From positions 744,001 to 808,000 of the forward strand of contig JASFAU010000012.1 in assembly GCA_039704465.1 (NCBI GenBank): a DNA stretch of 64,000 nucleotides, written 5' to 3'. Below, piece by piece: positions 20,501 through 34,174 of the stretch. The notes under the pieces are model-generated. The model saw nothing but the letters and a program-made list of their open reading frames with translations, had not been told where the DNA came from and made no database searches. A program made the translations under genes and the position numbers. This stretch comes from Plasmodiophora brassicae. Taxonomy: Eukaryota > Endomyxa > Phytomyxea > Plasmodiophorida > Plasmodiophoridae. Numbering within the stretch: the stretch's first letter is position 1; every line of letters begins with the position of its first letter.

Positions 20501-23500
20501 TGACCATGTACAGACGGAACCCGTCATCCCAGTCGATGAGCTTGTCGCCCAGACGCAGTTGCTTGCGGGCCGCCGACCCGGTCCCGGACGTGATCAGATT
20601 CTTCTCCAGGATCGGGTTGACGATCGGGTCGACGTCCTCGTCAACGCCCTCGAAAAGGAACGGGTTTCCGAACTGGATGCAGAGTTCGAGGTACTTGATG
20701 AAGTCGCTATCGTTGAACGTCTGCACGGTCAACTTCTTCGTGCGCGTCTCCTTCTCCTTGATCCACTTCAGCGCCTGCATCTGCGGATCGATACACAATG
20801 GGAAGCGTGACGCCTGCGTCGTCAGTATGCCGTTCTGGATCGACAGTTCATCGCCGGGCAGTCCTTCGCTGAGCCACGCCGACACTTGGACAGGAGTGGT
20901 CAGCAGTGACTCCAGCCGGAACGGGTCTGTCAGCGGGACCTTCCGCGATCGCAAATCCTCCTGCCAGTCCTTGTAGATCATCTCGTTTCGGTACGAAAAC
21001 GTGAAGGCGCCCGTGTAGGACAGGAACGCAGCCGCCAGAAGACAGTCGCCAGCGAATCGCGTCTTCTTCTCGACGAGTTCTTCCTTGTCCTTGGACCATC
21101 GGGTGCGTTCACTGCCGAGACCCTGGATAAGCTGGGAAGCGGCCGCCAAGTACTGTGCCATCTTGTCGGCCTCAGCTGTCAGTTGTGTAGCTTCTTCGCT
21201 CTTCTCGCTATACGTTCGCGAGAGCCGGCCAATTTCCTCCTCGAGAAGGCCGAGCTCATGCCGAATCTGACGTAGATCGGCCTGCGATTGCGCCATCTCC
21301 TTCTCCATCGCCTTGACCTTCTTCCGACGCGGCTCGACGTTCTTGGCGACGCGGTTGTAATCGATAATGGCGAGCACCCAGACGAGCAGGCCCTTGCCGG
21401 CAACAGAGATGCGCTCTAGGTTTTCGACGGTTACTGCCGACTTGGCGTCCGTCTTCTTCGTCAGGATCTTCTTGACGCGAGCAACCTGCTTCTCAGTAAT
21501 GTCGTCCCTCGGGTAGTTCTGCAGCTTCGACAGGAAGGCGGGATCGGACATCATCGACTTGGCGCCTGCCCACCCTGATGCAGGGTCCTCCTTGCCGGAC
21601 GGTTTCAACTCCAGGACACATTGGCAAACGTCCTTGACGGGGCCAGGCGGGTTCGCGTACGACTTCACATTCGTGATGTCGTCCTTCTTCAGGTTCTTCA
21701 ATGCTTCGGCAGCGGCTTCCAGCGCGGGCAGCGCCTCATCCAACGCGTCTTCGGCCATCTTCTTCTCGGCTTTGATGCGCTCGCCCTCGACCTCCAGCTC
21801 GGCGTTCTTCTCGTTCGCGAACTTCCTCTTCGCCTCGACTTCAGCGCTGCGCTCCTGGATCTGCAGGATCATCTTGGCGCATTCGGCGGCGGCCGCATCA
21901 ACCACGACTTTCTTCTCGCGGAGCTCTTCCTGCATGGCGTCGACGGCCTCGGCGGCCTCGATCAGCTTCTGCAGACCGCCAACCAGCCGCTTCGCCTTCT
22001 TGTCGTTCTCCTGCCTGCACTGCTGTAGCTGTGCACGATAATTGCCAATGTAGTCCAGGTAGTTCTTGGGCGTCACCGTGTTGTACCGACGTAACTCCTG
22101 CAGGAACCGAGCGCTGTACGTTACGACCGACAGGTGCACGCGAACCATGTGCTGAACGACAGCGTCGCGGTGCTCCGTGCTGAGGTCCTCGTTCGCCAGG
22201 AAGTGATTCGCCACTGCGAGAAGTGCATCGGCCGGCCATGCGAAGAACCAGTCGATCACAGAATTGCTATAAGGGCATGAGCCACGCGTTACCATAAGGA
22301 ACGGCAACCTGGCATACCTGACGAGACCGGGGAAGTTCCGACAGCGGCGACGCAGCGTGTCACCACCGGGTGACATTGCAAGGACGATGTGCAGGTTGTC
22401 ACGACACTTGTTGATGAGGTAGGACCAGCAGGCATCCGCGGTGGCGTTGTCGACCTCCTTGCGGACCGACTCGATCAGCGGCGCTTTCTCTTCGTCGGTG
22501 AACAGCGCAGGGACCATGCCCGTCGTCAACATATTGTTGATGAGCTCCAGGAACGATTCGTCGACAACGTGCGCGTCGGTGAACAGGAACACGACCGGCT
22601 GCTTAGAAAGCATCCCGTACAGACGTTTCAGGTCCTCGCGGAATTCGTATTCGCCATATCCCCGGGACAGCTGGATCTCGAACAGCGACATCTGGGCACA
22701 GAAGGCTGCCAGACGTGTTAGTGATTGCTTTCCACTGCCGCCGACGCCGACCAAGAGTGCGTTGCCACGAGACATTCGCACGATGCGATGAATGCGTGTC
22801 AGATGCTCCAGCGCGTCCTGGAACAGGACCAGGTTCATGCTGTTGCCTGGGGCGGCATCGTTGTACCGCTGCAGGACGCCATCGAAGATTGTCCGAATGG
22901 ACTCATACGTGCCCAGGTCCTCGTAGATACGGAGGGCAGATTCCGTTGGGCTGTTCACCATGCGGAAGTCGCCGAACAGGATCGGGTCCTGCATGACGGT
23001 CTTCAACGTCGCCGGCCAGGTGTCCTTGACGACCTTGCCGATGATCTCTTCTTGCACCAACTTCCTGTCCTCGTCGGATATCAGTCGGTCATGGAACACG
23101 CGCAGCGCCTCGTTACGCCAGAGGCGGACGAGCTGGTACCCATCGCGGACCGTATCGGGAAGGGCCAGGCAAAGGCCCTGGAAGACTCGGGACAGGTCCC
23201 TGAGATTGAAGATATAGTGGAACTTGGACGGTGTCGGAGGCAAACGTTCCACGAGCATCGCATACATCGTCATCGTTCCGTTCGTGATGGCCGAAGCGGT
23301 CTCCTTGACAGACTCGGGGAAGTCGGCGACATGTGCCATTAGGATCGACGAATAGATGTGGTGGAGGGAGGCGGACGACGGGAACGCGACGTTGACAACA
23401 GCGAATAGCGAAATGAATCGCGGATCAACTGGGTTCCTCCCACCTCCAGGGGGCGCCATAGCTGCAACATAGAGAAGATCGCGAATGGACTGGAGTGCCA

Positions 23501-26500
23501 GGTCCCCGCCGCGGTCGTACATGGCGCCGCGTTCCAGCAGGAATTTGAGCAAGGCGATCGGCTGCTGCGTGCCGTACTTGTCTACGACGGGCATGTTGAC
23601 ATCGTCGAAGAAGACCAACAGTTTCTTGCCACTCGGTGGACCATAGATGTGCCCGGTGCGCTTGTCGACGTTGTCCTCGATGATGCGCTGCACGTCGAGT
23701 GATGAGGTCCGCGATGAAAAGTTGATGTTCAGGGTGGAGTAACGGTCCTGGTCGAGATTGTCCATGTACCTCTGGATGACAACAGTCTTGGCAGTACCGC
23801 TAGAACCGCACAGCAGAAGTGGGCGCTGCGCCTCAGAGTACCGTCGCAGCATGTACGTGTAGCAGACCGTGTCGACCGTGGGCACCAGGATCTTAGAGAA
23901 CTGGAAGGGTACTGGCGCTTTGTAGTCGTCGACGTCATCGGCCCAGGTGACCCATCGTTTCGCTTTGAAATCAAAGTACCAGTCGTAGAGTGACGATTGC
24001 GGCAACTGACTCTTGTTGGGCGTGTTGGCAGCACACTGCCGTCCAGACAGCCCCTTGATGAACTGGTCGAGCCGATGACGGGATCCCTCCAGAACAGCGC
24101 TCCCAATCGACCAGACAATGGTGAAAATGAGCAGACATTCGATAACGGCCTCGTCGTCACCAAGTTGTTCGGCGCCGGCGACGGCGGTGTACAGCGTGCA
24201 CATTTGGTCGACTAGGTTCAGCCCGCACAGTGGAATCACCTGACGCAAGGCGCCCCCTTCGCTGATGACGTTTGACGTCGTCATCCCTGTCAAAGCGAAT
24301 TGGACACACGCATCGACGTATTTGGCGGTCAGCGGCTTCAGAATAGCGACTTCTTTCGCGTTGGATGCCGATCGCGTATTCAGCCATCGCTCTGCAAGTC
24401 GGTTAGAAGCGACGTTATTCAGGAACCTTGATTTGCGAGATCCATACCTAGGAACGGCTGATGCCCAAGGTTTTTGGGGTCGACATACACCATACCACAA
24501 CGGCTGACAGTGGCAGGCGAAGCGTGTTGCAAATCAGCGACCTCGACGAGCAGTTTAACGTGATCTTGCAGCCGGATACGTTCGCCGTTTGGCAGCGTTA
24601 GCAATTTGTTGTCGTCCATGACGGAGTTCATGTTCTCCACCCAGAGCGCATCGACATCACCGTCGAACACAAGCCAGCGTTGCTCGCGAGCGTCGCCTTT
24701 CAGCGGTTCGTTCATGTCCCGGAAGAGTTTAGATAGGATGCCGTCCGTCCAGTCTCGCGTCATCGGGTCCAGTACACCGTACAACTCGGCGACTGATTGC
24801 GCTTTGGGGTTCAGCGTCTGCACCTTGGTTGTTATGCCGAACGCGATCCCCTGAGCTCGCGCAAGCGTCTCGATCACAACGGTTTTCCCTCCCCTGATTG
24901 TCCAGGTCTGAGATCATACGTACACGTATTTGAATAATGTTGCCTCCTACCTGGTCGGACCGACGACCATGCAGGTGTGTCGCGTCAGCATCGTCTCGTA
25001 CAACTGAATGGCCTTGTCCACTTGCAGGTGGAACAGTTCCTCGTTGCTGTGCTTATAGCCGTGGGACGCCAGATCATCGTGAACGGCAGTCGTCAGCTTC
25101 TGGTGCCCGATGCGGGGGCAGTCCATGCCAGGGAAAAGGTCGCCGATCAGACCGAGGAACAATGGGACATCATCGAACACGAACTTGGGAAGGTTCATAT
25201 CACGCAGCGCGCGCATGAGAACCAGGTTCTCGTCGAACTCTGGCGCACCGCGTTTCAGAGCACCGGCCATGACCAAGACCGATTTCAGGGCACGAAGCCC
25301 GAAATCGTAGTGGCACTGCTTCGATAACTGCTCGCGAGACAGCTTGTACAGGACCGTCATTTTCTTAGCCAGGACGCGCGCAGACGAAAACCCTTCACTG
25401 AACAGCATGATCTCACAAATTTGCAACAGGTCGGGGACAACCATGGTGACGGGGCGGAACAGGGCCTTGAGGTTGTCTGGAAGTTCAGTTCGGCCAGCAT
25501 AACCCGGGTTCATCGTGATGAAGAACCCGCATTGAGGTCGCAGACGAATCTCGCGCCCGCTGAACTCGAACCGTTCCTTTCCAGACTGCAGCGCCGCCTG
25601 GATGCATCGCAACTGTGTCGAAACGACCGACAGCACTTCCAGGTCGATACGGTTGAATTCGTCGAAGCAGCCCCAAGCGCCGGCCTGGACCAGGCCCGAG
25701 AAGATCGAGCTCATGGCGCGATAATCGAGACCGTCGCCACAGTTCGTAACAACGCACAGCAGCGCCATGGCCTTTGCAAGGTCCTTCACGGTTTCCGTCT
25801 TGCCTGTACCGGCGGGGCCGGCTGGTGACCCACCCATGTGGAACGTTAGTGCTTGCGTCAGCGTCATGTAGCAGCGGTCGGTAAGCGGCGTTATGACAAG
25901 TCGCCCATTGAGGCCCATAAACTCGTAGCCGTATCGGAACTCGCCGGTGCACTGGGCGATGCGGATGTCGTCGACATCGTTGCGCCAGTAGAATCGCAGC
26001 TGGGATTCCCAGTCGAACTCGCGGGCGTCTAGGATCGAGTCTCGCACGAACCGGTCGATGGTGTCGCGGGCGTGAACGTCGATAATGATCATGGTGTTGA
26101 CCTTCTTGCGCATGTGCCCGTCGAGATCACTGCCGCGAACACAGGTGACAAGATCGGACAGCTGCAAAGTGAGTTTGGCAGCGAGGTGCTTGATCGCGTG
26201 CTTGTTGCCAAGCCGGACCTGCCTGAAGCCGTCCTCCACCTCCCAGGTCCACCAAATCTGTCCGCCAACGATGCCGACCATCCCGAGGTTGTCACGAATC
26301 CAGTCAACTCGCTTCATCTTTGGGTAGTTGAAGACGGCTGCCTTGGAAATCTGCTGCAGGGTCCGTTTCATCTCCTCCTCGACTGCGGTCATCCAAGTCT
26401 CGACGGCCCCCGACGTTGACACCTGCGACCGGAACTGGAACGACTCTCCTTCGGAGGATGTCATTCCCACAACGACAGTGTCGCCGCGAGCGAATCGCAA

Positions 26501-29500
26501 CTGTTTGACGTTATCGAACAGTTTGAGCATGTGGACCTGGACGCAGTTGGGGTCGGCAGTGCCAAGGATCGACAGTAGTTCGTCATCGGAGATGAAGAAG
26601 AATCTCGGGAACGCCAGTCGCTTCCGCTCGAGGTAGTCACTGAGGCTCTTCTGGCACTGGTCCAGCTCGGTCGACAGCCGCCGAAGGTCATCGATACGCC
26701 TGTCAACATTGCATGCTGCCAGGACGTTCGGGTTTTTGCTCGTCATGGCCATGATCTTCTTGAAATCGGTGTCGACGCGATCGAACGCCTTGGCAGCATC
26801 ACGAAGTTGCATTCGGATGTCGTCGCTGCCAACGAAGATTCCTTCCAGATACATCCATTTACGCTGCACGAGCATCCACACGTCGATGCACTCGATCACG
26901 TGGTTAAGGTCTCGTTCCCAACGTCGGACGTCATCCGCGAAACAGCCAATGAACCGCGAGTTGGACATCGTCTGCAGGTTCAGGACGCTGTCTTCCAGGT
27001 CGGCGACAACGTCGCTGGTATCTTGCAGGATCCGAAGAGCATCATTACCGTCGTCGGATCGATACGACGACATTGGGAATGAACGGGTAGACCATATCGA
27101 CGCGATGCGGCCAAGCTCTTTTTCAATGCGAGCCTCTTGCGTTGCCGACATAGTGATTTCTTCGACCTCGTCTTTGAACCGGTGAAGGTTCATCTCGAAC
27201 ATGACGCCCAAGGTGAACGTCTTCGGATTGACGTCAAACTTCACACCAGTGGTCGTCATCAGGGTGTCCCAGTGCCTATGCCAGCAAACCAGTCACCACG
27301 CAGGGACATCCTATAATACATTGAACTTCACATTACCTCTGTCTGATAGCGGGGTTCTTCAGGTTCGACATGAGAGGAATGGACTCGCGGAACCCGGCAA
27401 TGCGTTCCTGCACTTTGCGGAATGTGGGAAGTTTCTGCATGTCTTCACCGAACCCTTGTAGGCGCGTAAGCCATTTCTCGCTGCCTTTGTCAATCACCTC
27501 CATGTCCAGATCGACCCACAGCATCTGGGACCACTCCTTGATGCACTTCTGCATGTCAACGAACACGTCGTAGATAGGCTCGCACATACGTAAGGCGTCA
27601 CGCGCCGCGCTCAACTCGGGATACGACGTCACCGACAATCCAAACAGGCGTTCTGCGTTGCCCAATGCATCGCTGGTCCTGTACATGGCCTCCAATTCTG
27701 CAGTAAATGACCGCAGTGCCTCAAGGCCATCGTCCAGCGAGATCTCTGGAGATCCGGGACCCTGTGCAACAAATCTGAGAAGACGTGATTATCAATGGTG
27801 ACCAAGATGCCCTTACATGTTTCGCGATACGAGCTCGCATTTGGCCCGTTTGCTCAGCGAAACTGGAGACGTCGCTCTGAGTAACTTGAGTAAAACGTTC
27901 CTTGACGCGCAACAGAGCACGGTCTCTTGACCGAGATGCGAACAGGAGATCCTGCCACCGCTGACGAATGCCTTCGACCGCCTTGGCGTCGTCTGGATTG
28001 ACTTCCAGTCCATAGACACGCAGCGCTCGGAAGCGTTCAACGACGTCGTTAAATGCAAGTTCCATCTCCATGGAGATGGTGCGAATCTCGATCACTGTAG
28101 CGAGAACTCCCTGCAGTTGCTCTAGCGTGTCAGTGGGCGCTTCCAGAGCGGCCGTCAAGGAATTCATTCGCGATTGCAGATCGTGGAGCATTAACGCAGC
28201 ACCTTAGAACTTCGTTAGGAACCGCTGTGTATGCCTCCGCTCACAAGGTCCTACCGTGTCGCAGAAGATCGCCATAGGCGTGCAACCAGACTGAGGCCTG
28301 TTGCTTAACAGACACGACCATAGACAGGCAGTCAATTCGGATGAACTCGATGTCTTTGAAGGTCGGCATTGTCGACACCCTGTTGGATAACGAGGCAAAG
28401 CGCAGAAGCTTGGTGTCGTAATACACCTGACCAACGCGTTAGCGGCAAGCACTTCCATATCGGCAAGCGGGGACAGTTTACAATGGACGTCTTTCGGTTA
28501 CGCATCCGCTCCAAATGCGCCAGTTTCTTATGGTTCCATAGAGCGTACTCGCTGTCATACCGTCGCCATGTGTCAACGAACACGTCGACGCTGTTGAACA
28601 CCTTCTGCATCGCTTGAGATACGGAGAGCATGACCTTGATCACTGCTGGATTCTGTGATACATCGTCGTAGAACGTGTACAGTTTCTCTTCGCCATCCCT
28701 CAACTGAATTGGGGAGCATTCCACGCACGACATGTCCATCCAGCGGACGAAGGCTGAAGATATACATAGGTTAGCTTTTCAAGGAAATATAAACCTTAGG
28801 AGTCGCACCTTTGGAACTCAGAACGATGTTGGTAAGAATGGTGGACAGGTACTTGTAGATGTCGGGAAGCGTTGGTCTGTACACGATATCGGGTGGGTTC
28901 ATCTCGGCCGTCACCAAGAGCAAGAGACGGGACGGGCTGGATCGGGCCCTCCTTCGATCTTTAACGCCCAGTAGAGCCATGAACGTATTGAGGCCGTTGA
29001 TAACAAGCTGCGATATGGCATTGAACAGCTGTATCTCCCAGTACCGATAATAATCCTTCATGGCGGCGCAGCGACCCGTGTCGGTGAGAGCGACGGATTC
29101 CTCGATCTTCAGCATCATCGTGTGGATTGAGGCATACTTCCGCATCAGGACGTCAGTGGTCGTCCTGCGCTGCTTCTCGATGAGGTCGCGGAAGTCTTCA
29201 ATTCTGAACAGCTGCTGCAACTTGTCTGGATTGAACAGCTGCGCGTTCTCAATTTCGCTAATGATGTCTTCAATGGAAGCGCGGTTCTTCGTAACGCGGT
29301 TCACGATCGAGTTAAATTCGGTAATCCCGCGATTACAGGAGTGGACGAAGTCTGCAATGCCGAGCGAATTCCAGTTTAGCGGATCGAAGCCCGCGTCAAG
29401 GATGCTGTTCAGCTCCTGGATCTTGTCCTTGAGTAGTTCGGTTTCGATGGGGTTCAAGAGACTGAGGACTTGGTAGTAATCCTGAAGCATGCCGTTCAGG

Positions 29501-31980
29501 TACGACACTGACGAATGGAACGTCTGTGATTGCAATGACACGTCCAACGCCAGCCTGGGGATAGCCAGGCCGAGCCTGTCCATATAGCGGGCCTCCCGAA
29601 TAACTTGTATGAGATCCGGGGAGAAGTTAACGATGACGGCGCCGTTCTGTGGGTGCCTTGCCAGGATCGACTGTTTCAGTCGGCGCGTAACGATCTCGTT
29701 AACGGTCCCTTTCCATTGGTCTTGCAATTCAATCTGAAACTGCGAGATTTCTTGAGCAACGGAGACATAGAACTCGGCTACAGGCTTGCCAGCTTCACTG
29801 GTGAGCAGATTCTCCAGTTTCTGTAGCTTCAGAATCGTCTTCTTCATCGTAAGGTAGAGTGACATAGCCCAGGCAATGGAACCCGCAACGGGAGGCTGAT
29901 TCTTCGGCAGTGGAGGGGTATCCTTGTGATCCCGGAACAGCTGCTGAATGTGCTCCACCTCAACACGGTACTGTCGCAGAACAAGTTTGAATTTGTCGGC
30001 CATCTCATTGCGGAACGCTTCTCGAGTGTTGATCCGGTTGAAGTTCCAGAGCAGTTGAAAGGCACCTTCGGCAGACCGCAGCTTCTGGAATGAATTTGTG
30101 ATGAAATTCTTCGTTCGGATTTCGATTTCGAGCACTTTCTCGTTGAAGCTCTTCATGACCTGCTCCCACGACGTATTGTATCGCATATCGAACACGTTGA
30201 ACGGGAGATTCTCAAGAGGAGTGACCAAGTTGTCCACTTTCTGGATGACTTCCTCAATGCCAACTGTGTCCTTCGTCATACGTTTGAGGTCGTTGCCAAG
30301 GAACTGGTTGAACTGCGAAAGCGTTTCCGCTATCTGATACAGATTTTCGCAGATTCGCGCCATGTAATTCGTCTGATCAAACAACTTCTTGCGATCGAAC
30401 TCCCAACGGTTTTCCATACCAAGACTTTCGATCTGTACGCGATTACGTTATTAACACAGAACTCGCAAACATATACTGTCTAACCTTGAGACGGGCCGCC
30501 TTATACGATGAGAACCAGGTGAGGAGAACTTCGCGTGCGGTTTCAATCGTCGCCATCGCAACTCTGGATAGAAGGGACGGTCGGCGAGTGAGAAGGTAAC
30601 AGCAGCTGACATGTGGACTAAATCGGAACTGACTTTGGCTTCTTCCTGAAGATTGTCTTGACGTTGATCTCGTTCGCAACGTTCGTTGCGATCTGCTGTG
30701 CTATGAGGCACATAAGCGGAACCATTCGCTCGTCCTTGTTGTAGTGTCGGGAGATGATCCACACCATCCTCAAAGCATTCATCATGGAAGGTATCCTCTC
30801 AGCCATTGAAGCAAGGCCACCTATTGTCACGTTACGTGCTCAGCGCAACAGCAGTTCCAGGGATAATACTCGTCCATCGGTCATACCCGTCGTGATCTTC
30901 TTGAAATGTCGTTCCAGTGTCGCCAAGAATTTAACATTGTCCTTGGCTTCAACATAGAGCTTGTTTAGCTCGGCGGTACGCTCTTTGAAGACCGGAATGG
31001 AGTCAAGCTGTAGGTCCTCAAGAACTTTGAGAGTCTGTTTCACTAATTCAGAATTAAGTTGTTCGACAAGTGATGTCAGTATGGCGTTGCGGTTGCGCCA
31101 AAAGTTGATCTCGGCGAGAGGACCGCGAAACGTTTCGACCTCCTTGGCGGTTTCCGTCTCAATAACAGACGCGATTACGCCAGACCATTCTTCCAGCGCT
31201 GCTTCGAGCTGAGTAAACAGGTCGACATTCATCTCTTGCCGCAACGACAATATTTGTGCTAGCTCGACCTAAGTTATCGAGCGTCAGCGGCTTCAATAGC
31301 GGTACCAACCGTAAAATCTTACGTCCGGCATTTGCAGCAGAACGTCTCCTCCTACTTGCTGAATTGTGTGTTCCATTTGACTTATAAACTTATTCAAATT
31401 TGAAGTAAGTTCGCTGCGAATATGCAAGTTCTCGCCCGGCGCTCCGTTCTGGTAAACAGCACATCGATAAGCAGAAACTATCGCCAGTTCGCGTGCTGTT
31501 CCTGACCTCTGCAGTGGCCGGATCGACCATGGTGATAAAGACGTTCGAACAGATTTGGTTGAGCATGTTGAGCGATGCTCCGGGAAGAACGGAATAAGAC
31601 AGCTGGGCGCTCAGCGACTTTGCGTTCACGGAGCCGTTTACGTTCTTGATGAAATAGATTGCCCGTTTGCGATCGACATCGCGCAAGTTTGCGCCAGAAA
31701 GAGATGGCTTGGCGACGACGACAGCGTCCGTGCCCTCATCGTTCCCTGGAATGACTTCCTCAACAGTGTGGAGGACCAGTTGTGAGCCTACTGGCGCCTC
31801 GTCTAGAAACGTCTTTATCGTCCCTGACACGTCGGCCGTGAATAAAATGTATAACGATGCCCAGTTGCAAGACGAACCCGGGGAACTGGACAGCACCCCT
31901 TGAATAGCATCTTTCCCGACCTCCAGGCCGCAACTGACAACATCAATGAACCACTCTTGCCGAGGGTCGACTGCCGCCAT
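17546..31980 (-). CDS. DNAH10: Axonemal inner-arm dynein heavy chain, DNAH10 type (4559 aa)
   Basis: ATP-driven motor of flagellar inner-arm dynein. Exons 5' to 3': 31507-31980, 31323-31448, 30870-31268, 30634-30797, 30485-30563, 28809-30432, 28482-28753, 28255-28426, 27817-28202, 27337-27761, 24951-27275, 24448-24893, 19343-24391, 17546-19284. The 13 introns are 52-72 nt and phase closes throughout. P-loops: AAA1 [10 protein letters not shown] (about residue 1860), AAA2 GPTRGGKT (about 2149, split by an intron), AAA3 GSSGTAKT (about 2495), AAA4 GVGGSGKQS (about 2846). A coiled-coil stalk with microtubule-binding tip follows AAA4, then AAA5/6 ([11 protein letters not shown]). The C-terminal domain ends [26 protein letters not shown], typical of DNAH10 (Chlamydomonas I1 1-beta) rather than DNAH2 or outer-arm chains. 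Intron ends at 30564 and 30798 are the least certain. The ATG at 31980 starts the conserved tail. Confidence 0.93.
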
Positions 31981-32602
31981 CGGCAGCAGACCCACACCGA
32001 AGCTGTTTGACCTTGGGAGGCCGAATGCTGTGACATGCAGCACTGCACGACACACTCATCGTGTTACCTGGGAATCGCACATGAGTACGACTGTCCAGCG
32101 AATACGTCTGAAACCCCTGATGTGCTGCTTGTGGAACTTGCATTCCTATGTATCACATCGCTCGCAGGCGTGGAGACGGCGAGTGCATTTCATGTGCAGG
32201 GACGGCGAAGCGGTTCTCGGGAACCCAGGCACATAGCGGGAAACAGAAGAGAGTCACAGCAGATACGGTGCTCGTGGCACCGGCAATCGTCGTTGCGAAT
32301 GGGTCGGGAGTTCCCACGAGCAGGACCGCCTCAAGGAGGGACAGCCTGCGACACGCCGATCGTAACATCCGTAATGAACAGCTGCTTCGGCAACCCTCGA
32401 CACAACCCAACAGCCGCACAGCAGCCTCGGTTGCCGACCAGTCACCGGGGGTAGGCACAGGACCCCGAAGTCGACGAAGACCGTTTTCCTCTCACGCAGT
32501 TCACTCCCCACACCGCCCCGACGCTTCGATGACGAGACAATACGCTGCAAAACTATTTGGATGCTTCATTCAATTGATGTTGTGGGCAGAGCAGTGGTAG
32601 GT
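31981..32602. other. Intergenic region upstream of the dynein gene
   Basis: This 622-bp region contains the dynein promoter (minus strand) and the 3' flank of the nucleotide transporter. Open frames exist on both strands. One minus frame (32153-32458) contains a hydrophobic patch (FATTIAGATSTVSAVTLFC) but has no ATG start. No gene can be supported and no clear TATA box was found. Confidence 0.4.
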
Positions 32603-34174
32603 TCAACAGGTTTCAGGTGCAGGCGTGGCTTTGGCGACGACAACGGTTATCGGGCGCTCTTCGTGCTCACCGACCTTGGCGCGATATTGTTTGCCCAGCG
32701 AGACTGTACCGACGATCCAGATGGCGACCATGACCATGGTCAGCACGACGAGAACTTCGACGATCCCAGAGACGTCTTTCGTGCCAAAGCAGTTTAGGAG
32801 GACGATCTGAATCAAACCGCCCCCAGATTTGCCCAGGCGGGCACCGACGACGTCGACGGCTGCCTTGGCGCGACCTCGATCCTCTCCGAGCGGTATGAAA
32901 GCCATTTCCTTCGTAGGGTCAAAGAACGAGTACTTGAACGACTTGGCAATGACAACAGCGATGTAGCCGAGTGCAACCAGGACAGCGCTGGCCATGAAAC
33001 TGAATCGCTTCTGGAACATGAACAGGGCCATGAACGGGACCCCGACCGTGACGATGGAAATCGGTGAGATCAAGGCGGTCCGCGTCCAGCCGATAGTTCG
33101 AATTGCCTTTCCACCGACAAAGATCAGCAGCAGCAATGCCACGACGCCGGTGCCCATGGAGAAGGCCCCTGAGAACATCAGCTTTTGTCCGACCGATGGG
33201 AAGTAGTGCCTCCAGGCGTCCTTATAGTAGATCTCGACGAAGTTGACACACATCCCATACATCATGACGATAATGCCAATGTACGCGACGTACGATGATG
33301 TGAAGACGACCTTCAAGCCCTCAGTGAATCCGAGCTTCACCTTGCCGCGTTTCTTGGCTCCAGCTTCAGCTCCAAGTGGAGCGTATAGCCTCGGGTCAGT
33401 GAGCACGTTGTTCTGCATCCATCGATAGATGGCGACGATAACGCATCCGAACACGACGACCAACCCCAGCAGAGGGTACATGGCATCGCCCGACGATTTG
33501 GTTGACTTCTTGTCGCCCGTGATGGCCCCTATCGTGATGAGAATGGCGCCGCTGAACATGAGCGAGAAGTTGGCTCCAATGTTGAAGAGGAAGTAGAATC
33601 GCTTGGCCTCATCCGTCCGGCAGATCTCGTTGGCATATCCCCAGAAGAGCAGGGACAGAACAACCGATCCCCACAGTTCCGACATGACGTAGAGTAATGC
33701 AGTCGACCACCGCCCGAGGATCATCATCACAGGTGCAAGGCCTTGCGGAAACGTGCAGTCGTCCCTCCCCAGAACAGGTTTGCCAGACTTGTGTGCATTG
33801 TCGTAGTCTTCTTTCGTCGGCTTAACGAACTGACTGATCCATTCATCGCCAGGTTCGATCCATTCTTGCAGCGGGTAAAGAACGGCGCCGTACAGCAGGA
33901 AGAACGAGATAAAGAATGCCATGAACGAGTAGAAGATGGACGATGACGACATCTTCGTCGTCATCTTCGTGTACGTTAACATGATAATAACCGACGCCGG
34001 CAGCGTGAGACCGAGTTTCAGGAACGGCATCGCCGACGTGGTCATTGTATCAAGGACGAGGACATCCTTAAGGTCGCGCAGCAACGTGTAGCAGAACGCA
34101 ATCAAAAACATCATGACGACCATAGGAACCACTTTCTTGTTCTCATGAGGCTCAACAGGCCAGTAGGCACTCAT
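32603..34174 (-). CDS. NTT-family ATP/ADP (nucleotide) translocase
   Basis: A single exon of 523 aa from the ATG at 34174. Twelve hydrophobic segments and the family signature YTLLRDLKDVLVLDTM near the first membrane helix identify the TLC/NTT family of Chlamydia, Rickettsia, plastids and microsporidia. This family is not related to the mitochondrial carrier. It also has FLKLGLTLPAS, a conserved FGYANEIC-like region (SLLFWGYANEICRTDEAKRFY) and YKDAWRHYFPS. Members exchange cytosolic ADP for external ATP or import nucleotides by proton symport. In intracellular parasites they sit in the plasma membrane and drain host energy. No plastid transit peptide is visible; the N-terminus starts almost directly at the first helix, consistent with plasma-membrane location. 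It diverges from the XPG gene across about 310 bp. Confidence 0.92.
   Translation of the reverse strand: MSAYWPVEPHENKKVVPMVVMMFLIAFCYTLLRDLKDVLVLDTMTTSAMPFLKLGLTLPASVIIMLTYTKMTTKMSSSSIFYSFMAFFISFFLLYGAVLYPLQEWIEPGDEWISQFVKPTKEDYDNAHKSGKPVLGRDDCTFPQGLAPVMMILGRWSTALLYVMSELWGSVVLSLLFWGYANEICRTDEAKRFYFLFNIGANFSLMFSGAILITIGAITGDKKSTKSSGDAMYPLLGLVVVFGCVIVAIYRWMQNNVLTDPRLYAPLGAEAGAKKRGKVKLGFTEGLKVVFTSSYVAYIGIIVMMYGMCVNFVEIYYKDAWRHYFPSVGQKLMFSGAFSMGTGVVALLLLIFVGGKAIRTIGWTRTALISPISIVTVGVPFMALFMFQKRFSFMASAVLVALGYIAVVIAKSFKYSFFDPTKEMAFIPLGEDRGRAKAAVDVVGARLGKSGGGLIQIVLLNCFGTKDVSGIVEVLVVLTMVMVAIWIVGTVSLGKQYRAKVGEHEERPITVVVAKATPAPETC

Noticed and set aside
21559..22041. Long open frames antisense to the dynein stalk
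   Set aside because: They are reverse-complement shadows of a heptad-rich coiled coil with no ATG context or domain.
32148..32600. 150-codon plus frame upstream of the dynein gene
   Set aside because: Low-complexity Arg/Ser/Thr composition, no domain, and in the position of a promoter/3' flank.
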